Source: Nematopogon swammerdamellus
Lineage: Eukaryota; Arthropoda; Insecta; Lepidoptera; Adelidae
Length of the DNA stretch: 64,000 nucleotides
Direction: 5' to 3'
Assembly: GCA_946902875.1 (NCBI GenBank)
Contig: OX336345.1
Location: 9,083,395-9,147,394 of the forward strand
Shown here: positions 57,801 to 64,000 of the stretch, piece by piece
How positions within the stretch are numbered: position 1 is the stretch's first letter
Layout: each line of letters opens with the position of its first letter
Position numbers and translations under genes: made by a program
The notes under the pieces: generated by a model
The model's input: the letters and a program-made list of their open reading frames with translations, nothing else
Told to the model about the DNA's origin: nothing
The model's database searches: none

Positions 57801-60533
57801 AAATGTTCACACACTATTCGGTAGATGGCGCGCGCGCATACACCTTTTGGTTTCTTCTGTGGGAACCCCTGTGAATTTTTTACTTGTTCTTATTTTTATT
57901 ATTTGTTGTTATATCGGTCATAATAACACATATTCTGTGAAAATTTCAACGTGCTACCTATTACGGTTCAAGATATACAGCCCTCGGACAGACAGACAGA
58001 CTGCGTAGGCTTATTAATAGGGTCCCGTACCAGATACGGAACCCTAAAAAATGGTTAAATATGAATATTTATTGATAAATTTGTTCGTTAGGAGGACGAC
58101 GACGGAGGAGATCCGAAGCAGCTAGAGATGAAGAACATGGTAGGGGCCTTCGTGGTTCTCGGAGGAGGCTGTCTTCTGGGTCTAGTCATATCTGTTTTAG
58201 CGATGCTTTGGGGAGTCTACAAAAGAACAATCAAATACAACGTGAGTGCGCTCCATTAGCTCTACAAACTTATTATTTTAAATATTTGTATCTTGTCTGA
58301 ATACTTTGCGAAACTTGGTGTTGTGCTGTAATTTACCAGAATCCTTGCAGCGTAATATCGCCCATTTTTATTATTTTTTTATGTAATCGGGTATGGGTGG
58401 CTGAGTCAGAGGGGCCAAAGCACATTTTTTTTATTGCTTCCGAACTAGGTGGCTGTGCCCGAGGTCGAAGCCTCAGGCGCAGCCATTTCACCCCTGAGGA
58501 GGTGCCAGTCCGGCTTGGAGGTGGACTAATGTCGCTGGGGAAAGGTTATTAACCCGCGATTTGAAGATCCGTGGATTGTAGGAGTGGGGAAAGATATTCC
58601 CAGGAAGCCCATTCCACACCTTTGGAGTGCGAAACAAGAACGATTTAGAGAATCGTGCAGTTCGAAGAACTCTTCTGTCCGCTACAAAGGCGTGTTCCGC
58701 GAGAGTATGGGGGGTTTGCCAAGGCGAACAGAAGGAGGTTTACTTTGCTTACCTCGATTGTCGGGATACAGCGTGTGGTATATATGTATGTATGTATGTA
58801 TGAATGTAGATACATACCTACATACATAGGTATAAATATGTACATAAAGTCACGCCTGTTTCTCTGTGGGGTAGGCAGAGACAACGGATGCCATCATTTT
58901 GACACCTTTGCCGCCTCATCCACTCTGGGACCAGTACGGTATGGTGCGGTATGAAGATCATTATGAGATCACTATGAGCAGAATGATCTTCATACATGCT
59001 CGTCGGTTTATTTATTTATTTATTTTTATTATTTCTTTACTCACACATTTCTTAAAACTAATTTTGTACATATTTAAATATCTAATATATACATATGGAA
59101 GTGGATGGATGAGAAGAGCGGTAGACCGCGTGTGGTGGCGTGCCTTGGGAGAGGCCTATGTCCAGCAGTGGACCGATACAGGCTGATGATGATGATGATG
59201 ATGATATACATATACAAAACATATTATACAAAATTAACGATAAAAAATGGAGTTTCCACCACCACCGGCGGCGCGCGGGGCGAGCCCAGGCTATCGATAG
59301 TCGGGTCCCAGACAGAGGAACCTCCGGACGATGCGTGCAGTATTTTTTTAATTATTACGAACAGCCAAGAGTGAAATTATTTCACAACAGTAATACTTGT
59401 GTTTAAGTACATACACCGGTGACGGTTTGTTACAGATGAGGAGAAAACATAGAACAGATAGATAAAACGCAATTACTAATAAATAATACATCTGTAAGGG
59501 ATGGTCATGGAGTAAGTGACGTTGTTATAATATGAGATATAGCGTTTGTACTCTTTTTATGATAGGTACTAAAACTAAATTGACGATTTTTAGAAATATT
59601 TTCTGTATGTATGTATTCCTCAATAAACCTTAAACCGATCATCCGAGTTCGATGAAACTTAGTACACGCACATTTAGCTATACGAGACACAGGATAGGCT
59701 AAATGGATAGGTAAATAACAGGATTGGTTGGATGGATGTGACATAGATAAGATGTGGCTTTCATATAAGCCGAAGTAGCAGGCTTACTTACTTTTTCTTT
59801 TTAAATACGAATTTCACGCGAGCGAGGCCGCGGGCCAAAGCTAGTAGAATATAAAACAGATGAACAAACCCTATAAATAACTTACGAATGTGTTAGAATT
59901 AGGTCAAAGCCAAAAAAAAAAATACATGACAAATCAAATCAACAAGCCAAAACTATAGTACGGAAGAACTATAAATAGACCAGAAGTAAAAGTGATAATT
60001 TATGACATGTACCTAATGAACAATAAAAAAATGAATTGATCCGACTATCGTGTGACAAAAATGTTTAATGATGCTTGTCTCTTTTTCTACCTTTTTTTTA
60101 CTGATACTAAACACTTGATCGTTTTTGAGCAAAAGCACGTTATCATCTAAAAGTATTTATCTTTTGTTTTTTTTTCAGTGCTACAGCTTTTAAGTATTCA
60201 TATATGCCTTATTTTGAAAATCTTACTGTTCAATAAATAATTAATTCACACATTCTCTTACAGACGACCTATCGCGACGAGTTAGTGAAGGAGCTTCGCT
60301 TCGCGGTCAAGTTCAGCGGAGACACCAAGCCGGTGAGGAAGCGTCCGCAGGCGCCGAGCGTGGATCCGCCAGAGGAGGCCCAGGAGAAGCCGGAGGCGAA
60401 GGACGAGCTGGAGTCCCTACACTCTGTCGGCTCGGGCTCCACGGACTCCAGGCACACCCGACACTCGCACTGCACCCACAGATCCTCACGTAGCCAGAGC
60501 TTGGCGTTCGCTAGGCGGAGGAGATACTCTTGA
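39764..60533 (+). CDS. Kainate-type ionotropic glutamate receptor subunit, 17 exons
   Basis: This gene encodes a ligand-gated cation channel subunit for the plasma membrane, probably neuronal or neuromuscular. Joining 17 exons in phase gives 2751 coding bases, or 916 residues, a normal length for the family. Visible parts are a signal peptide (about 1-24, core [13 protein letters not shown]), an amino-terminal domain (about 35-400), S1 (about 405-530), M1 (532-553), a pore loop ending [11 protein letters not shown] (587-597), M3 (605-630), S2 (632-785), M4 (about 793-818) and an Arg/Ser-rich tail. The glutamate-contact residues of the family are kept: Arg492 in S1, Thr659 and Glu706 in S2. 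The M3 signature is altered to SYTGTLVAF instead of SYTANLAAF. The closest type by motif is the insect GluRII/KaiR1D/kainate group rather than AMPA, NMDA or IR co-receptors; the exact orthologue is not decided. Introns range from under 100 bp to several kb and are full of repeats. Exon junctions were set by phase, GT-AG ends and family alignment, not by transcripts. Confidence 0.93.
40010..40550 (-). repeat. Degenerate family C copy
   Basis: GCGGTCAAGCGAGTCGAACTC at one end and ACGGACAGACAGACAGACAC ... GGAACCGTAAAAA at the other; the centre is diverged. In intron 1 of the receptor gene. Confidence 0.55.
40657..40720. repeat. Perfect-looking 22-base hairpin in receptor intron 1
   Basis: AATTAAAGGCGCCGGGGGACCG pairs with CGGTCCCCCGACGCCTTTAATT with one mismatch; the loop is 20 bases. 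Confidence 0.9.
40832..40998 (+). CDS. iGluR exon 2 (residues 37-92)
   Basis: First beta strand of the amino-terminal domain ([11 protein letters not shown]), continuing to HVCELAN. The Cys matches the conserved first Cys of the amino-terminal domain disulfide in this family. Acceptor is CGTAG; donor is the weaker GTATTT. Confidence 0.85.
41060..41252 (-). mobile_element. 5S/tRNA-headed SINE with internal deletion
   Basis: GATGTCAGCTCATAACACC ... CAGCCTCAACGGTCGAAC ... CGAGCTACTGAAG: reversed tail-side body joined to the reversed head. In intron 2 of the receptor gene. Confidence 0.65.
41431..41598 (+). CDS. iGluR exon 3 (residues 93-148)
   Basis: Reads [11 protein letters not shown] through [12 protein letters not shown] to [11 protein letters not shown], the expected 'G-V-A-I-G-P ... 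I-P-H ... Y-P' course of the amino-terminal domain. Phase 0 at both ends; donor GTAAGT. Confidence 0.88.
41745..41820 (+). repeat. Family F fragment
   Basis: TTGATAATACGACGACGTTTG, CTCGCCGGTAGAAAATTCC; in intron 3. Confidence 0.5.
42003..42173 (+). mobile_element. 5S/tRNA-headed SINE, middle fragment
   Basis: ATTCCATATAAAACTGTAG ... CACCACCGCACTGAATGAA ... CAGTTCAGTGTAGCGG. In intron 3 of the receptor gene. Confidence 0.7.
42175..42370 (+). mobile_element. tRNA-headed SINE (second family), 3' half
   Basis: Reads GCCCCTTACTAGGTTGTAGG to ACCGGATTACTTAAAAAA. In intron 3, joined to a dispersed repeat at 42370. Confidence 0.7.
42370..42658 (-). repeat. Family C copy
   Basis: AAAAACCGGTCAAGTGCGAG to GGATACGGAAACCTAAAAA, with the ATAACACATATTCTGTGAAA core. 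Confidence 0.8.
42783..42940 (+). CDS. iGluR exon 4 (residues 149-201, part)
   Basis: Reads [19 protein letters not shown]. An upstream in-frame acceptor at 42758 would add eight residues, but the shorter form gives the same spacing from Tyr-Pro to Trp as vertebrate kainate receptors, so 42783 was chosen. Confidence 0.82.
43084..43267 (+). mobile_element. 5S/tRNA-headed SINE, 3' half
   Basis: GCACTGAATGAAAGGTCGG to TTCCATAAAAAAAA, close to the reference copy. In intron 4 of the receptor gene. Confidence 0.8.
44459..44655 (+). CDS. iGluR exon 5 (residues 201-267, part)
   Basis: Reads [19 protein letters not shown] to KYGGANITG, the lower lobe of the amino-terminal domain. Phase 2 in, phase 1 out. 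The exon sits in a longer open frame that runs on into the intron. Confidence 0.9.
44912..45281 (+). mobile_element. 5S/tRNA-headed SINE, full-length but diverged
   Basis: A-box-like TAGCTCAGTAG, a decayed 5S-like segment (CAGTAGATGGATAGGTGACC), B-box-like GGTTCGGATTC, full body and A-rich tail. In intron 5 of the receptor gene. Confidence 0.85.
45484..45707 (+). CDS. iGluR exon 6 (residues 267-341)
   Basis: Reads GFRLLDPS and ends [22 protein letters not shown], matching the 'Cys ... W-HGSS ... RT' segment of kainate receptors. The acceptor at 45483 is chosen over the AG at 45490 because it keeps frame. Read-through of the donor GTATGG would stop after about 18 residues. Confidence 0.9.
45983..46193 (-). 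mobile_element. 5S/tRNA-headed SINE, reversed 3' half
   Basis: T-run, CATGGAAACTG, then the reversed body to GGTACCAACCCGGGCG. In intron 6 of the receptor gene. Confidence 0.8.
46235..46612 (+). repeat. Repeat with GGTTTTGATTTGATTTG phrase, two overlapping copies
   Basis: ATAGGTTTTGATTTGATTTG occurs at about 46235 and 46540, each followed by GGCCGTATCTT. The part 46446-46555 matches 50057-50180. In intron 6. Confidence 0.6.
46634..46944 (+). mobile_element. 5S/tRNA-headed SINE, best-preserved 5S box
   Basis: It has GGTAGCTCAGTGG, then GCGGTCAGTACTTGGATGGG and TGACCGC, identical over that span to my recollection of 5S rRNA box C with intermediate element. Part of the body is deleted. It lies in intron 6 of the receptor gene. 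Confidence 0.85.
46944..47042 (-). repeat. Family C-like end fragment
   Basis: CTTGACAGACAGACAGACAG, GTGATCCTATAAGGGTTCC, GTACTGAACCCTAAAAA; only the microsatellite side remains. Confidence 0.5.
47070..47280 (+). pseudogene. Possible transposon-coded protein remnant
   Basis: The open frame contains [40 protein letters not shown] associate the 'RIS-x-xIQR-x-NA' phrase with transposon-coded proteins of moths, but cannot name the family. It could be chance; it lies in intron 6 and does not join the receptor frame. Confidence 0.35.
47650..47953 (+). mobile_element. 5S/tRNA-headed SINE, diverged copy
   Basis: It has the head TAGCTCAGTGG and a decayed 5S-like part (GAACTTGGATGG). The body is partly deleted and ends in an A-rich tail just upstream of exon 7. 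Confidence 0.8.
47988..48092 (+). CDS. iGluR exon 7 (residues 342-376)
   Basis: Reads [20 protein letters not shown], the 'G-L-T-G ... F-D ... G-R-N-F' strand of the amino-terminal domain. Phase 0 both ends; donor GTAAGA. Confidence 0.9.
48203..48520 (+). repeat. Family E copy
   Basis: CAGTACGGTGTGGGGTCAG to CTGCTTGCCCGACTGTCG; in intron 7. Confidence 0.75.
48615..48985 (-). mobile_element. tRNA-headed SINE (second family), diverged head
   Basis: ATGTAATCCAGTATAGGTGG through the shared body to GGAATCGAACCTCGAACC. The anticodon-arm side differs from the reference (CTTGAGATCAAGAG). In intron 7, just before exon 8. Confidence 0.8.
49047..49151 (+). CDS. iGluR exon 8 (residues 377-411)
   Basis: Reads [14 protein letters not shown] and ends [10 protein letters not shown], the linker into S1. 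Phase 0 both ends; polypyrimidine tract before the acceptor and a GTGAGT donor. Confidence 0.9.
49391..49432 (-). repeat. Family C end fragment
   Basis: GCCGCCAAGTGCGAGTTGGAC, then TCGCGCACCTGGGGTTTCG; only the hairpin end remains. In intron 8. Confidence 0.6.
49459..49910. mobile_element. MITE with GC-rich core, in intron 8
   Basis: The left end is CAGGGTGTTGTAACGGCCAC; the right end reversed is CAGGATGTTGTAACGGTCAG, with about 31 bases of inverted similarity. The middle (49610-49760) is strongly GC-rich. Confidence 0.8.
50057..50250 (+). repeat. Second copy of the GGTTTTGATTTGAT repeat
   Basis: TTTTTAATGTCATATAAG ... GATTTTTTCCTTTATTAGTGC ... CATAGGTTTTGATTTGATA, matching 46441-46560. In intron 8. 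Confidence 0.6.
50313..50715 (-). mobile_element. tRNA-headed SINE (second family), full-length reference copy
   Basis: On the minus strand the head is tRNA Ser/Leu-like: GGTGGCCGAGTGGTTTGG as A box and GAGGTTCGAATCCGG as B box, 45 bases apart. The body includes CAGCCTCGGCTGTGTTC and CCGGATTACATAAAAAAAA as the tail. In intron 8 of the receptor gene. Confidence 0.85.
50727..50868 (-). mobile_element. 5S/tRNA-headed SINE, reversed 5' half
   Basis: GGTAAGAAGGGAAGGACCTA ... CCAGGTGTGCTTAA ... TAGCTACCGAG, the reversed head and first body part. In intron 8 of the receptor gene. Confidence 0.7.
50891..51028 (-). repeat. Family E fragment
   Basis: CATACCACACGCTGTATCCC to CTGCATGACTCGGTGGA; in intron 8, just before exon 9. 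Confidence 0.75.
51057..51254 (+). CDS. iGluR exon 9 (residues 412-477), S1
   Basis: Reads TPPFGFVKE, then [20 protein letters not shown], the classic S1 core. Phe415 stands where vertebrate kainate receptors have the binding-site Tyr. The exon ends GMVKKIMEL, matching GMVRELIDH in relatives. The donor GTCGGC is weak; read-through adds a short hydrophobic tail and a stop at 51,293. Confidence 0.87.
51520..51595. other. GC-rich patch in receptor intron 9
   Basis: GTGGGGCGGCGCGGCGGGGCG and neighbours. It has no ORF and may be a regulatory CpG-rich site or repeat core. Confidence 0.45.
51864..52025 (+). CDS. iGluR exon 10 (residues 478-531), S1 end
   Basis: Reads [20 protein letters not shown], then [17 protein letters not shown]. 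Arg492 aligns with the essential glutamate-carboxylate Arg. Asp485 replaces the vertebrate Pro. Phase 0 both ends. Confidence 0.92.
52614..53690 (-). pseudogene. Dead mariner-family transposase
   Basis: The 203-residue reading frame from 53690 has the mariner helix-turn-helix region ([21 protein letters not shown]) and the first catalytic motif TGDES. The reading then breaks. A frameshift near 53085 interrupts the SKRMIASFF region, a TGA sits at 52987-52989 in the expected MTV-C-LPE segment, and the second motif reads LHHNASPH, so the Asp of LHHDNASPH is gone (52920-52932). Scrambled sequence follows, then a recognisable C-terminus ([11 protein letters not shown] ... NVEYF) ending at 52614. 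It lies antisense in the tenth intron of the glutamate receptor gene. Terminal inverted repeats could not be fixed with confidence. Confidence 0.9.
52787..52806. repeat. 20-base perfect palindrome inside the dead mariner
   Basis: TGCATGCATATATGCATGCA, flanked on both sides by CAGGTTATG phrases. Confidence 0.9.
53700..53935 (+). repeat. Dispersed repeat family F
   Basis: Contains TTAATACGACGTTTAAAAA, CTCCCCGCCGTAAGACAGTTC and GAATGCCATGCCGGTCTGACG. Shares phrases with 10391-10495, 12560-12640 and 41745-41820. Confidence 0.55.
54143..54342 (+). CDS. iGluR exon 11 (residues 532-598), M1 and pore loop
   Basis: M1 is [20 protein letters not shown]; the pore loop ends [14 protein letters not shown]. 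The Q/R-site codon is CAG at 54317-54319. The exon ends two bases into an Ile codon; donor GTAAGT. Confidence 0.95.
54725..55162 (-). pseudogene. 3' fragment of a non-LTR retrotransposon with restriction-like endonuclease domain
   Basis: An open frame of 145 residues shows [20 protein letters not shown], fitting the (R/K)PD-x(12-14)-D/E signature of the restriction-like endonucleases of R2/R4/NeSL-type elements (Asp37 and Asp52, 14 residues between). Only the C-terminal end is present, with no reverse transcriptase. It lies in intron 11 of the receptor gene in antisense. The element continues as AT-rich 3' sequence to about 54,590. The family name is an inference from the motif. Confidence 0.65.
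55254..55452 (+). CDS. iGluR exon 12 (residues 598-664), M3 and start of S2
   Basis: M3 reads [21 protein letters not shown]2 begins with [14 protein letters not shown] and ends KGSTLQFFK, with Thr659 in the binding position. A strong donor-like sequence (AAG/GTAAGA) lies inside the exon at 55355, but family alignment requires reading through it. Confidence 0.92.
55623..55714 (+). CDS. iGluR exon 13 (residues 665-695, part)
   Basis: Reads [20 protein letters not shown] and ends with the first two bases of Met695. The donor GTATAT inside 'ATG TAT' gives the correct phase into exon 14. Confidence 0.88.
55802..55932 (+). CDS. iGluR exon 14 (residues 695-739, part), S2
   Basis: Reads [20 protein letters not shown], with Glu706 at the amino-group contact position, followed by Cys and [10 protein letters not shown]. 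Donor is GTGATT. Confidence 0.93.
56025..56140 (+). CDS. iGluR exon 15 (residues 739-777), end of S2
   Basis: Reads [19 protein letters not shown], then KIKNKWW and ends ACP, matching the 'G-S-P-Y ... L-K-E-K-W-W ... C-P' end of S2. Cys776 would pair with the Cys in exon 14. Donor GTATTG. Confidence 0.93.
56280..56358 (+). repeat. Family E 5' fragment
   Basis: CCGTGTGGGGCCGATACTT to GGCGACTAAGGGATATG, fused directly to a SINE. Confidence 0.65.
56361..56600 (+). mobile_element. 5S/tRNA-headed SINE, 3' two-thirds
   Basis: CCCTTCTTATATTACTAGG through CACCGCACTGAATAAAAGG to CCATAAAAAAAAAA. In intron 15, fused to a fragment of another dispersed repeat (56280-56358). Confidence 0.8.
56742..57144 (-). 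repeat. Family C copy
   Basis: Starts AAAACCGGCCAATTGAGTCGG and ends CCGGATACGGAACCCTAAAAA. Nearly full length, in intron 15. Confidence 0.8.
57302..57596 (-). mobile_element. 5S/tRNA-headed SINE, reversed
   Basis: T-run, ATGGAAACTGACACGC, reversed body to CACGGCCAGCCTCCAACGG. In intron 15. Confidence 0.8.
57673..58050 (-). repeat. Family C copy
   Basis: Starts AACCGGCCAAGTGCGAGTCG and ends CAGATACGGAACCCTAAAAA; full length, in intron 15, about 40 bp before exon 16. Confidence 0.8.
58092..58241 (+). CDS. iGluR exon 16 (residues 778-827), M4
   Basis: Begins with an acidic stretch EDDDGGDP, then [20 protein letters not shown], the fourth membrane helix, and the basic stop KRTIKYN. Phase 0 both ends; donor GTGAGT. 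Confidence 0.92.
58289..58366 (+). repeat. Family E 3' fragment
   Basis: TCTTGTCTGAATACTTTGCG, GGTGTTGTGCTGTAATTTAC, CTTGCAGCG. Confidence 0.6.
58371..58426 (-). mobile_element. tRNA-headed SINE (second family), tail stub
   Basis: T-run, ATGTAATCGGGTATGGGTGG, GAGTCAGAGGGGCCAAAGC, then cut by another T-run and a different repeat. Confidence 0.65.
58428..58780 (+). repeat. Unrecognised dispersed repeat
   Basis: Compound GC-richer segment starting ATTGCTTCCGAACTAGGTGG and ending in a sequence shared with family E's end (CGATTGTCGGGATACAGCG), followed by TATG repeats. Similar phrasing suggests a transposon fragment; class unknown. Confidence 0.45.
59001..59345 (-). mobile_element. Second copy of the endonuclease-type retrotransposon 3' end, split by an RTE piece
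   Basis: Bases 59226-59340 match 54663-54775 (for example ATGGAGTTTCCACCACC and GAGGAACCTCCG), and bases 59001-59086 resemble the AT-rich tail near 54,590-54,650. A short RTE fragment (59097-59203) is inserted between them. In intron 16 of the receptor gene. Confidence 0.65.
59097..59203 (+). mobile_element. 5'-truncated RTE-like non-LTR retrotransposon tail
   Basis: It encodes the typical RTE C-terminus [17 protein letters not shown] with a stop, then a GATGAT tail. The 10-bp sequence ATATACATAT flanks it on both sides (59087-59096 and 59204-59213), a clear target duplication. Confidence 0.85.
59780..59845 (+). mobile_element. Helitron-like 3' end
   Basis: CACGCGAGCGAGGCCGCGGGC, then CAAAGCTAGT, the same kind of 3' end as at 24790-24802. 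The 5' end was not located. Confidence 0.45.
60264..60533 (+). CDS. iGluR exon 17 (residues 828-916), cytoplasmic tail
   Basis: Begins [17 protein letters not shown], like the post-M4 segment of kainate receptors, then a Pro/Glu/Lys-rich part and a His/Ser/Arg-rich end finishing RRRRYS and TGA. The distal tail is low complexity and probably poorly conserved. I see no obvious C-terminal PDZ ligand. Confidence 0.92.
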   Translation, partial: TTYRDELVKELRFAVKFSGDTKPVRKRPQAPSVDPPEEAQEKPEAKDELESLHSVGSGSTDSRHTRHSHCTHRSSRSQSLAFARRRRYS

Positions 60534-61974
60534 GATGCTGCCTACGATCGCGACATTTCACCAAGGAGATGAGCAGTTATCGAAAATCACGCCGGGGCAC
60601 GAATTGTAAAGAAAATATTCACTTCGACAAGCACTTACTTATCTGCTCATCACTGTTGAATGAAATTATTTTATGAGCATTTCGCGACAAGCTTTTTGAA
60701 TACGAATCGAAAACTAAACTTATTTTATTCGTTTTATAACATTGCTTAGATAACAGCTTGTTTTTAAAACGTTTTTATTATTTGTAAATTGTGTTTTTTT
60801 TTACAATTTTGAGTTCACGCTGTATTGTCACCAGCATTTAAAGTCTGTGCAAAATTTCAGCTCAATCGGTTGGGTAGAATGGTTTAAAATTCAGTTGTAA
60901 GATTTGAAGACAAAAATAAAAGCATGAAAAATATGACCGTGATATTCTAAGAAAAAATAAATAGAGGCGCGATCTCATCCAAAGTTAATTCACAAATCCC
61001 GACACACCGAATTAACAAGGATAAAACAACATAAAATAATAACAAATCATATAAAACTAATGTATGGAGTAATTACTGTGGTAAGAATTACTTTCAAACA
61101 ATTTATTAATAACTTTAGTGCGTCAAACTTGATAACCTAATCCCGCCTATATTTAAGTCCGCGCCTCACAAATCGAGATCATCTTAGCAACCTGAACCCG
61201 CGGCTCCGCTAGCGTCAAAGTTGGACTTTAACTTGTAAAACTCAATGATTTTTTCTGGATTCTGATCCCTTGACATCACTGATCAGTCCCAATTTTTTTT
61301 ACAAGCTTTTATTTAGTTTCACCTGTCCCGGTGTCTGCCTGTGGGTAATCAAATCTTGCAAGTTAAATTTGATCCACTTCCCGGTGTTCGATTGAGCTGA
61401 AATTTTGCATACATATGTAAATCGGATGACAATGCTATACGTATAATGATGTCATAGCTGGTCGGATGATGAAGCCGGAAGGTGGCCACAGGAAACGACG
61501 CAACCCCATCGAATTTGGGCTCTTTTGTCTTCACAATTACTCTGGTCTTAGATGAAGTTTTTACCAACAAAAAATTACGTTTATTTATTTTTTAAGTCGC
61601 GCCGAGCTTACGCACACGGAAGTAATGTGCATGAGTACACAGTGCATGGTGAAAATAGCACGTAACACGGTTCTAGATTTACAAGTGAAGCCATAGAGGC
61701 AGTGAACAGATCATATGTGGACGTTGCATTTTGACTATGTAGACTGTAGAGTAGGGAAGAGGAGAGTTAAGGTGGTATCATGTTAAGTTTTTCATTAGTT
61801 TACCGAATTGATTGTTCTATATTTTGTAGGAAGTAAAACTTTATGTATGTATTTTTTTAGAGTTTTTCTGGCATCATCATAACACGTCGTAGTTTTATTT
61901 TATTATGTAATGTATATTTACTGTTATGTAAAATGTAGTGATTAGTTTTATCATTGACAAACTAGTTGAATAAA
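60534..61974 (+). other. Probable 3' UTR of the iGluR gene
   Basis: AT-rich sequence after the stop with no long ORF. Candidate poly(A) signals AATAAA lie at 60915-60920 and 61969-61974. The second is followed by a T/G-rich stretch (about 61980-62007), as expected for a cleavage site, so it is the better candidate. The true end needs transcripts. Confidence 0.45.
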
Positions 61975-62094
61975 AAATGTTTTTAAGTGCTATTGTTTTA
62001 TTTGTGCAGGGATAATAGTTGTTTCAGAAAAATATTTTCATAAAATCTATATTTTTTAAAATTTAAAAACCAATAAATGCAATGCATTTCTGAA

Positions 62095-62274
62095 ATCCTG
62101 TCGGGTTCAACCCTACCACCTGGTAAGGGAAGGGACGTACAGTTTTAAAGTGGAATCCGAACCACGGCCTCCCACCAAGGTCGAACGGTCACCCAATCAA
62201 GTTCTGACTGCACCTGGGTGTGCTTAATGTTCACTATTGCAGGTCGATCATCATCACCGAGCTACCGAGGTTGA
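62095..62274 (-). mobile_element. 5S/tRNA-headed SINE, reversed 5' half
   Basis: CCTGTCGGGTTCAACCCTAC ... CACGGCCTCCCACCAAGG ... CTGGGTGTGCTTAA ... CGAGCTACCGAGG. Confidence 0.7.
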
Positions 62275-63047
62275 CAATTGCGATTTTGTCGTAGTGTCAC
62301 CGTTTATGAGTTTTCACTCGCCCGACGAGTCGATGACCCTATTATTCTTGTTAACTCAGATGTTCTGCAGGACTTCCTCCTTACAATTATTCCTTGACAA
62401 GGTTTTCGTTCACTTCTTAGCCCCTATGCTATGATATCATGATATTACTTATAGCCTTACCGAGGTATGCCAGATCGCATTATAGAAAACAGCATCTAAA
62501 TAGGTTCAGTCGTTTTCGTGCTTACCTGTTACACACAGACAGACAAACAGACAAAACTACAGATAGACACACAAACGTTGCGCTTTATAATAGTGCAGAA
62601 GAGAAGAGACAGCACGGTTTTAGCAAAATATATTCCTCCTCCTTTATTATGGGCATTTGCAACATGAAAAAAAATCACTTAACCGCGGCGGCCCCGAGAT
62701 GTGTCCTCGTTATGTCGCGAACAAATGGCCAGTCCTTATGGCACAATATGAGGCTAAAGTGGGAGCATTAATAACTGAAATTGCGCTGTAATACCAAGCG
62801 GACGAGCAAGAAAAGCTGTCGACTACATCATTTTAGCTTGGCTAAGATCTGTGATGTCAGAGGTGAAGTGCTTTACTATAAGACACTCCTTATAGTGCAA
62901 TAAATCGTAACTTTCTATTAGGTAGGATATACTTTGTTTAGTGTGCTGTGTATGTGTTGATGATACCTTAGTAACAAAGAAAAAAGAAACAAGCATACAA
63001 CAGTTTATAAAAGAAAAAAAAAACAACAGCAATATCAACCTATATAA
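62275..63047. other. No gene seen
   Basis: AT-rich sequence. ACAGACAGACAAACAGACAAA near 62535 resembles the microsatellite part of other dispersed repeats. Confidence 0.5.
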
Positions 63048-63292
63048 AGACATAATGCCGAGCATAAGGGCGGCAGGATAGCCACCTAACACCTTGGCAC
63101 GGTCCTACAACCGAGTCATCAAGCAGGTGGGTCTTCGTGCCTTACTTGCTGCTTGATAGTTGTATTGTCCTAATACTTTGATAAATGTGGTGGTCGGTGT
63201 TGTGCTGTGATTTATAAGAGTACTTGCAGCACAACACCGATTACTCTGCTTACCCTGATTGTCGGGATACCGCGAGAGGTATATATGTAATA
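63048..63292 (+). repeat. Family E copy
   Basis: ACATAATGCCGAGCATAAGG to TTGTCGGGATACCGCGAG, including the inner inverted pair. Confidence 0.7.
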
Positions 63293-63493
63293 TCAACCTA
63301 TATAATAAAGATTTCCTCCATTGGCGCTGTTATTGTTGCCCCCAAGGACCGAAGCAGCGTTCCCCCGCCCCCGGTGAATGGCCAACCTTATTTATGTAAT
63401 TACACGTATTTTATTGAATCAATAATTTTCGACAAACAAAGCAACAGCTTTGGATTTATTTGAAGATTATTTTGGCGTTTAAAATTTTTTTAA

Positions 63494-63862
63494 ATTTTTT
63501 TTATGTAATGGCTGATTCGGAGAGGCCAAAGCGCATGCTCCGACCAGCCAATAACACCTCCGAGAAGGTAGATGCCATACCGGAGACTTCCCTGGATTGC
63601 TGGCTATACTGGACTAGAGGAGAACACTACCGAGGCTGCTATGCGGCCATCTTACATCCAGTACGGTGGTACCAACCCAGTCGGCTACAATTTGAGCCTA
63701 CCATCTAGTAAGGGGCAAGGGAAGAGACCTACAGTTTTACACCGGTTCCGAACGGTGAAGAAGCAGGTGTAGGTATGCACGTAAATTTTTTCGTCAGAAA
63801 AACTCATTGGTACACGCCGACCGGATTCGAACCGCGGACCTCTCGCATGAGAAGCCGATTTC
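63494..63862 (-). mobile_element. tRNA-headed SINE (second family), nearly full-length
   Basis: Same body as the copy at 50313, tail side at 63494; the head is cut within the A-box side after GAGAAGCCGATTT. Confidence 0.85.
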
Positions 63863-64000
63863 TTCTCCTATTTCTATTTCACAGAGACAAACAACATGTT
63901 TCGTGATTGATGCTATGTATGCTGATATGTATTGGTAATGTTTTGTAATTTTCAGCCGCTTCTGTGTTTTAGAGGGTGTGAGGGTGTGCGTGTGTTTTCC

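Overview
The window looks like a piece of an insect nuclear genome, most likely a moth or butterfly (Lepidoptera). It is AT-rich and intron-bearing, and it is packed with short dispersed elements. One of these is an RTE-like retrotransposon tail ending in a GATGAT run, of a type I associate with lepidopteran genomes. There are no bacterial-style operons. One host protein-coding gene can be read with confidence; almost everything else that can be named is mobile DNA.

Layout. Bases 1 to about 31,600 hold no gene I can support. They contain short interspersed elements (two tRNA-related SINE families and other dispersed families), several inverted-repeat (MITE-like) elements, including a TTAA-bounded fold-back at 12,012-12,395, a TATG microsatellite, a GC-rich patch followed by a roughly 180-bp tandem array (20,575-22,080), and an 18-bp minisatellite. 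Bases 31,684-37,371 are a complete-looking Ty3/Gypsy LTR retrotransposon. Its LTRs appear identical, it has a 4-bp target duplication and an intact pol, but its gag is drastically shortened. The primer-binding site and the gag Cys-His box point to the CsRn1/Kabuki group.

Bases 39,764-60,533 (+) carry a 17-exon gene for a kainate-type ionotropic glutamate receptor subunit. I could join all exons in phase into a 916-residue protein with a signal peptide, amino-terminal domain, S1 and S2 ligand-binding halves, three membrane helices, a pore loop with an unedited Gln, and a cytoplasmic tail. Its introns are loaded with SINEs, a dead mariner transposase, an R2/R4-type endonuclease-domain fragment, a MITE and nested retrotransposon pieces. 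Bases 60,534-64,000 hold the probable 3' UTR and more repeats.

How the parts relate. The receptor gene is the only host function seen. The repeats are a layered record of insertions, in places nested with target duplications still visible. The most unusual repeat is a SINE whose head combines a tRNA-like A box with a stretch closely matching the internal promoter of 5S rRNA genes; about 18 copies or fragments lie in this window.
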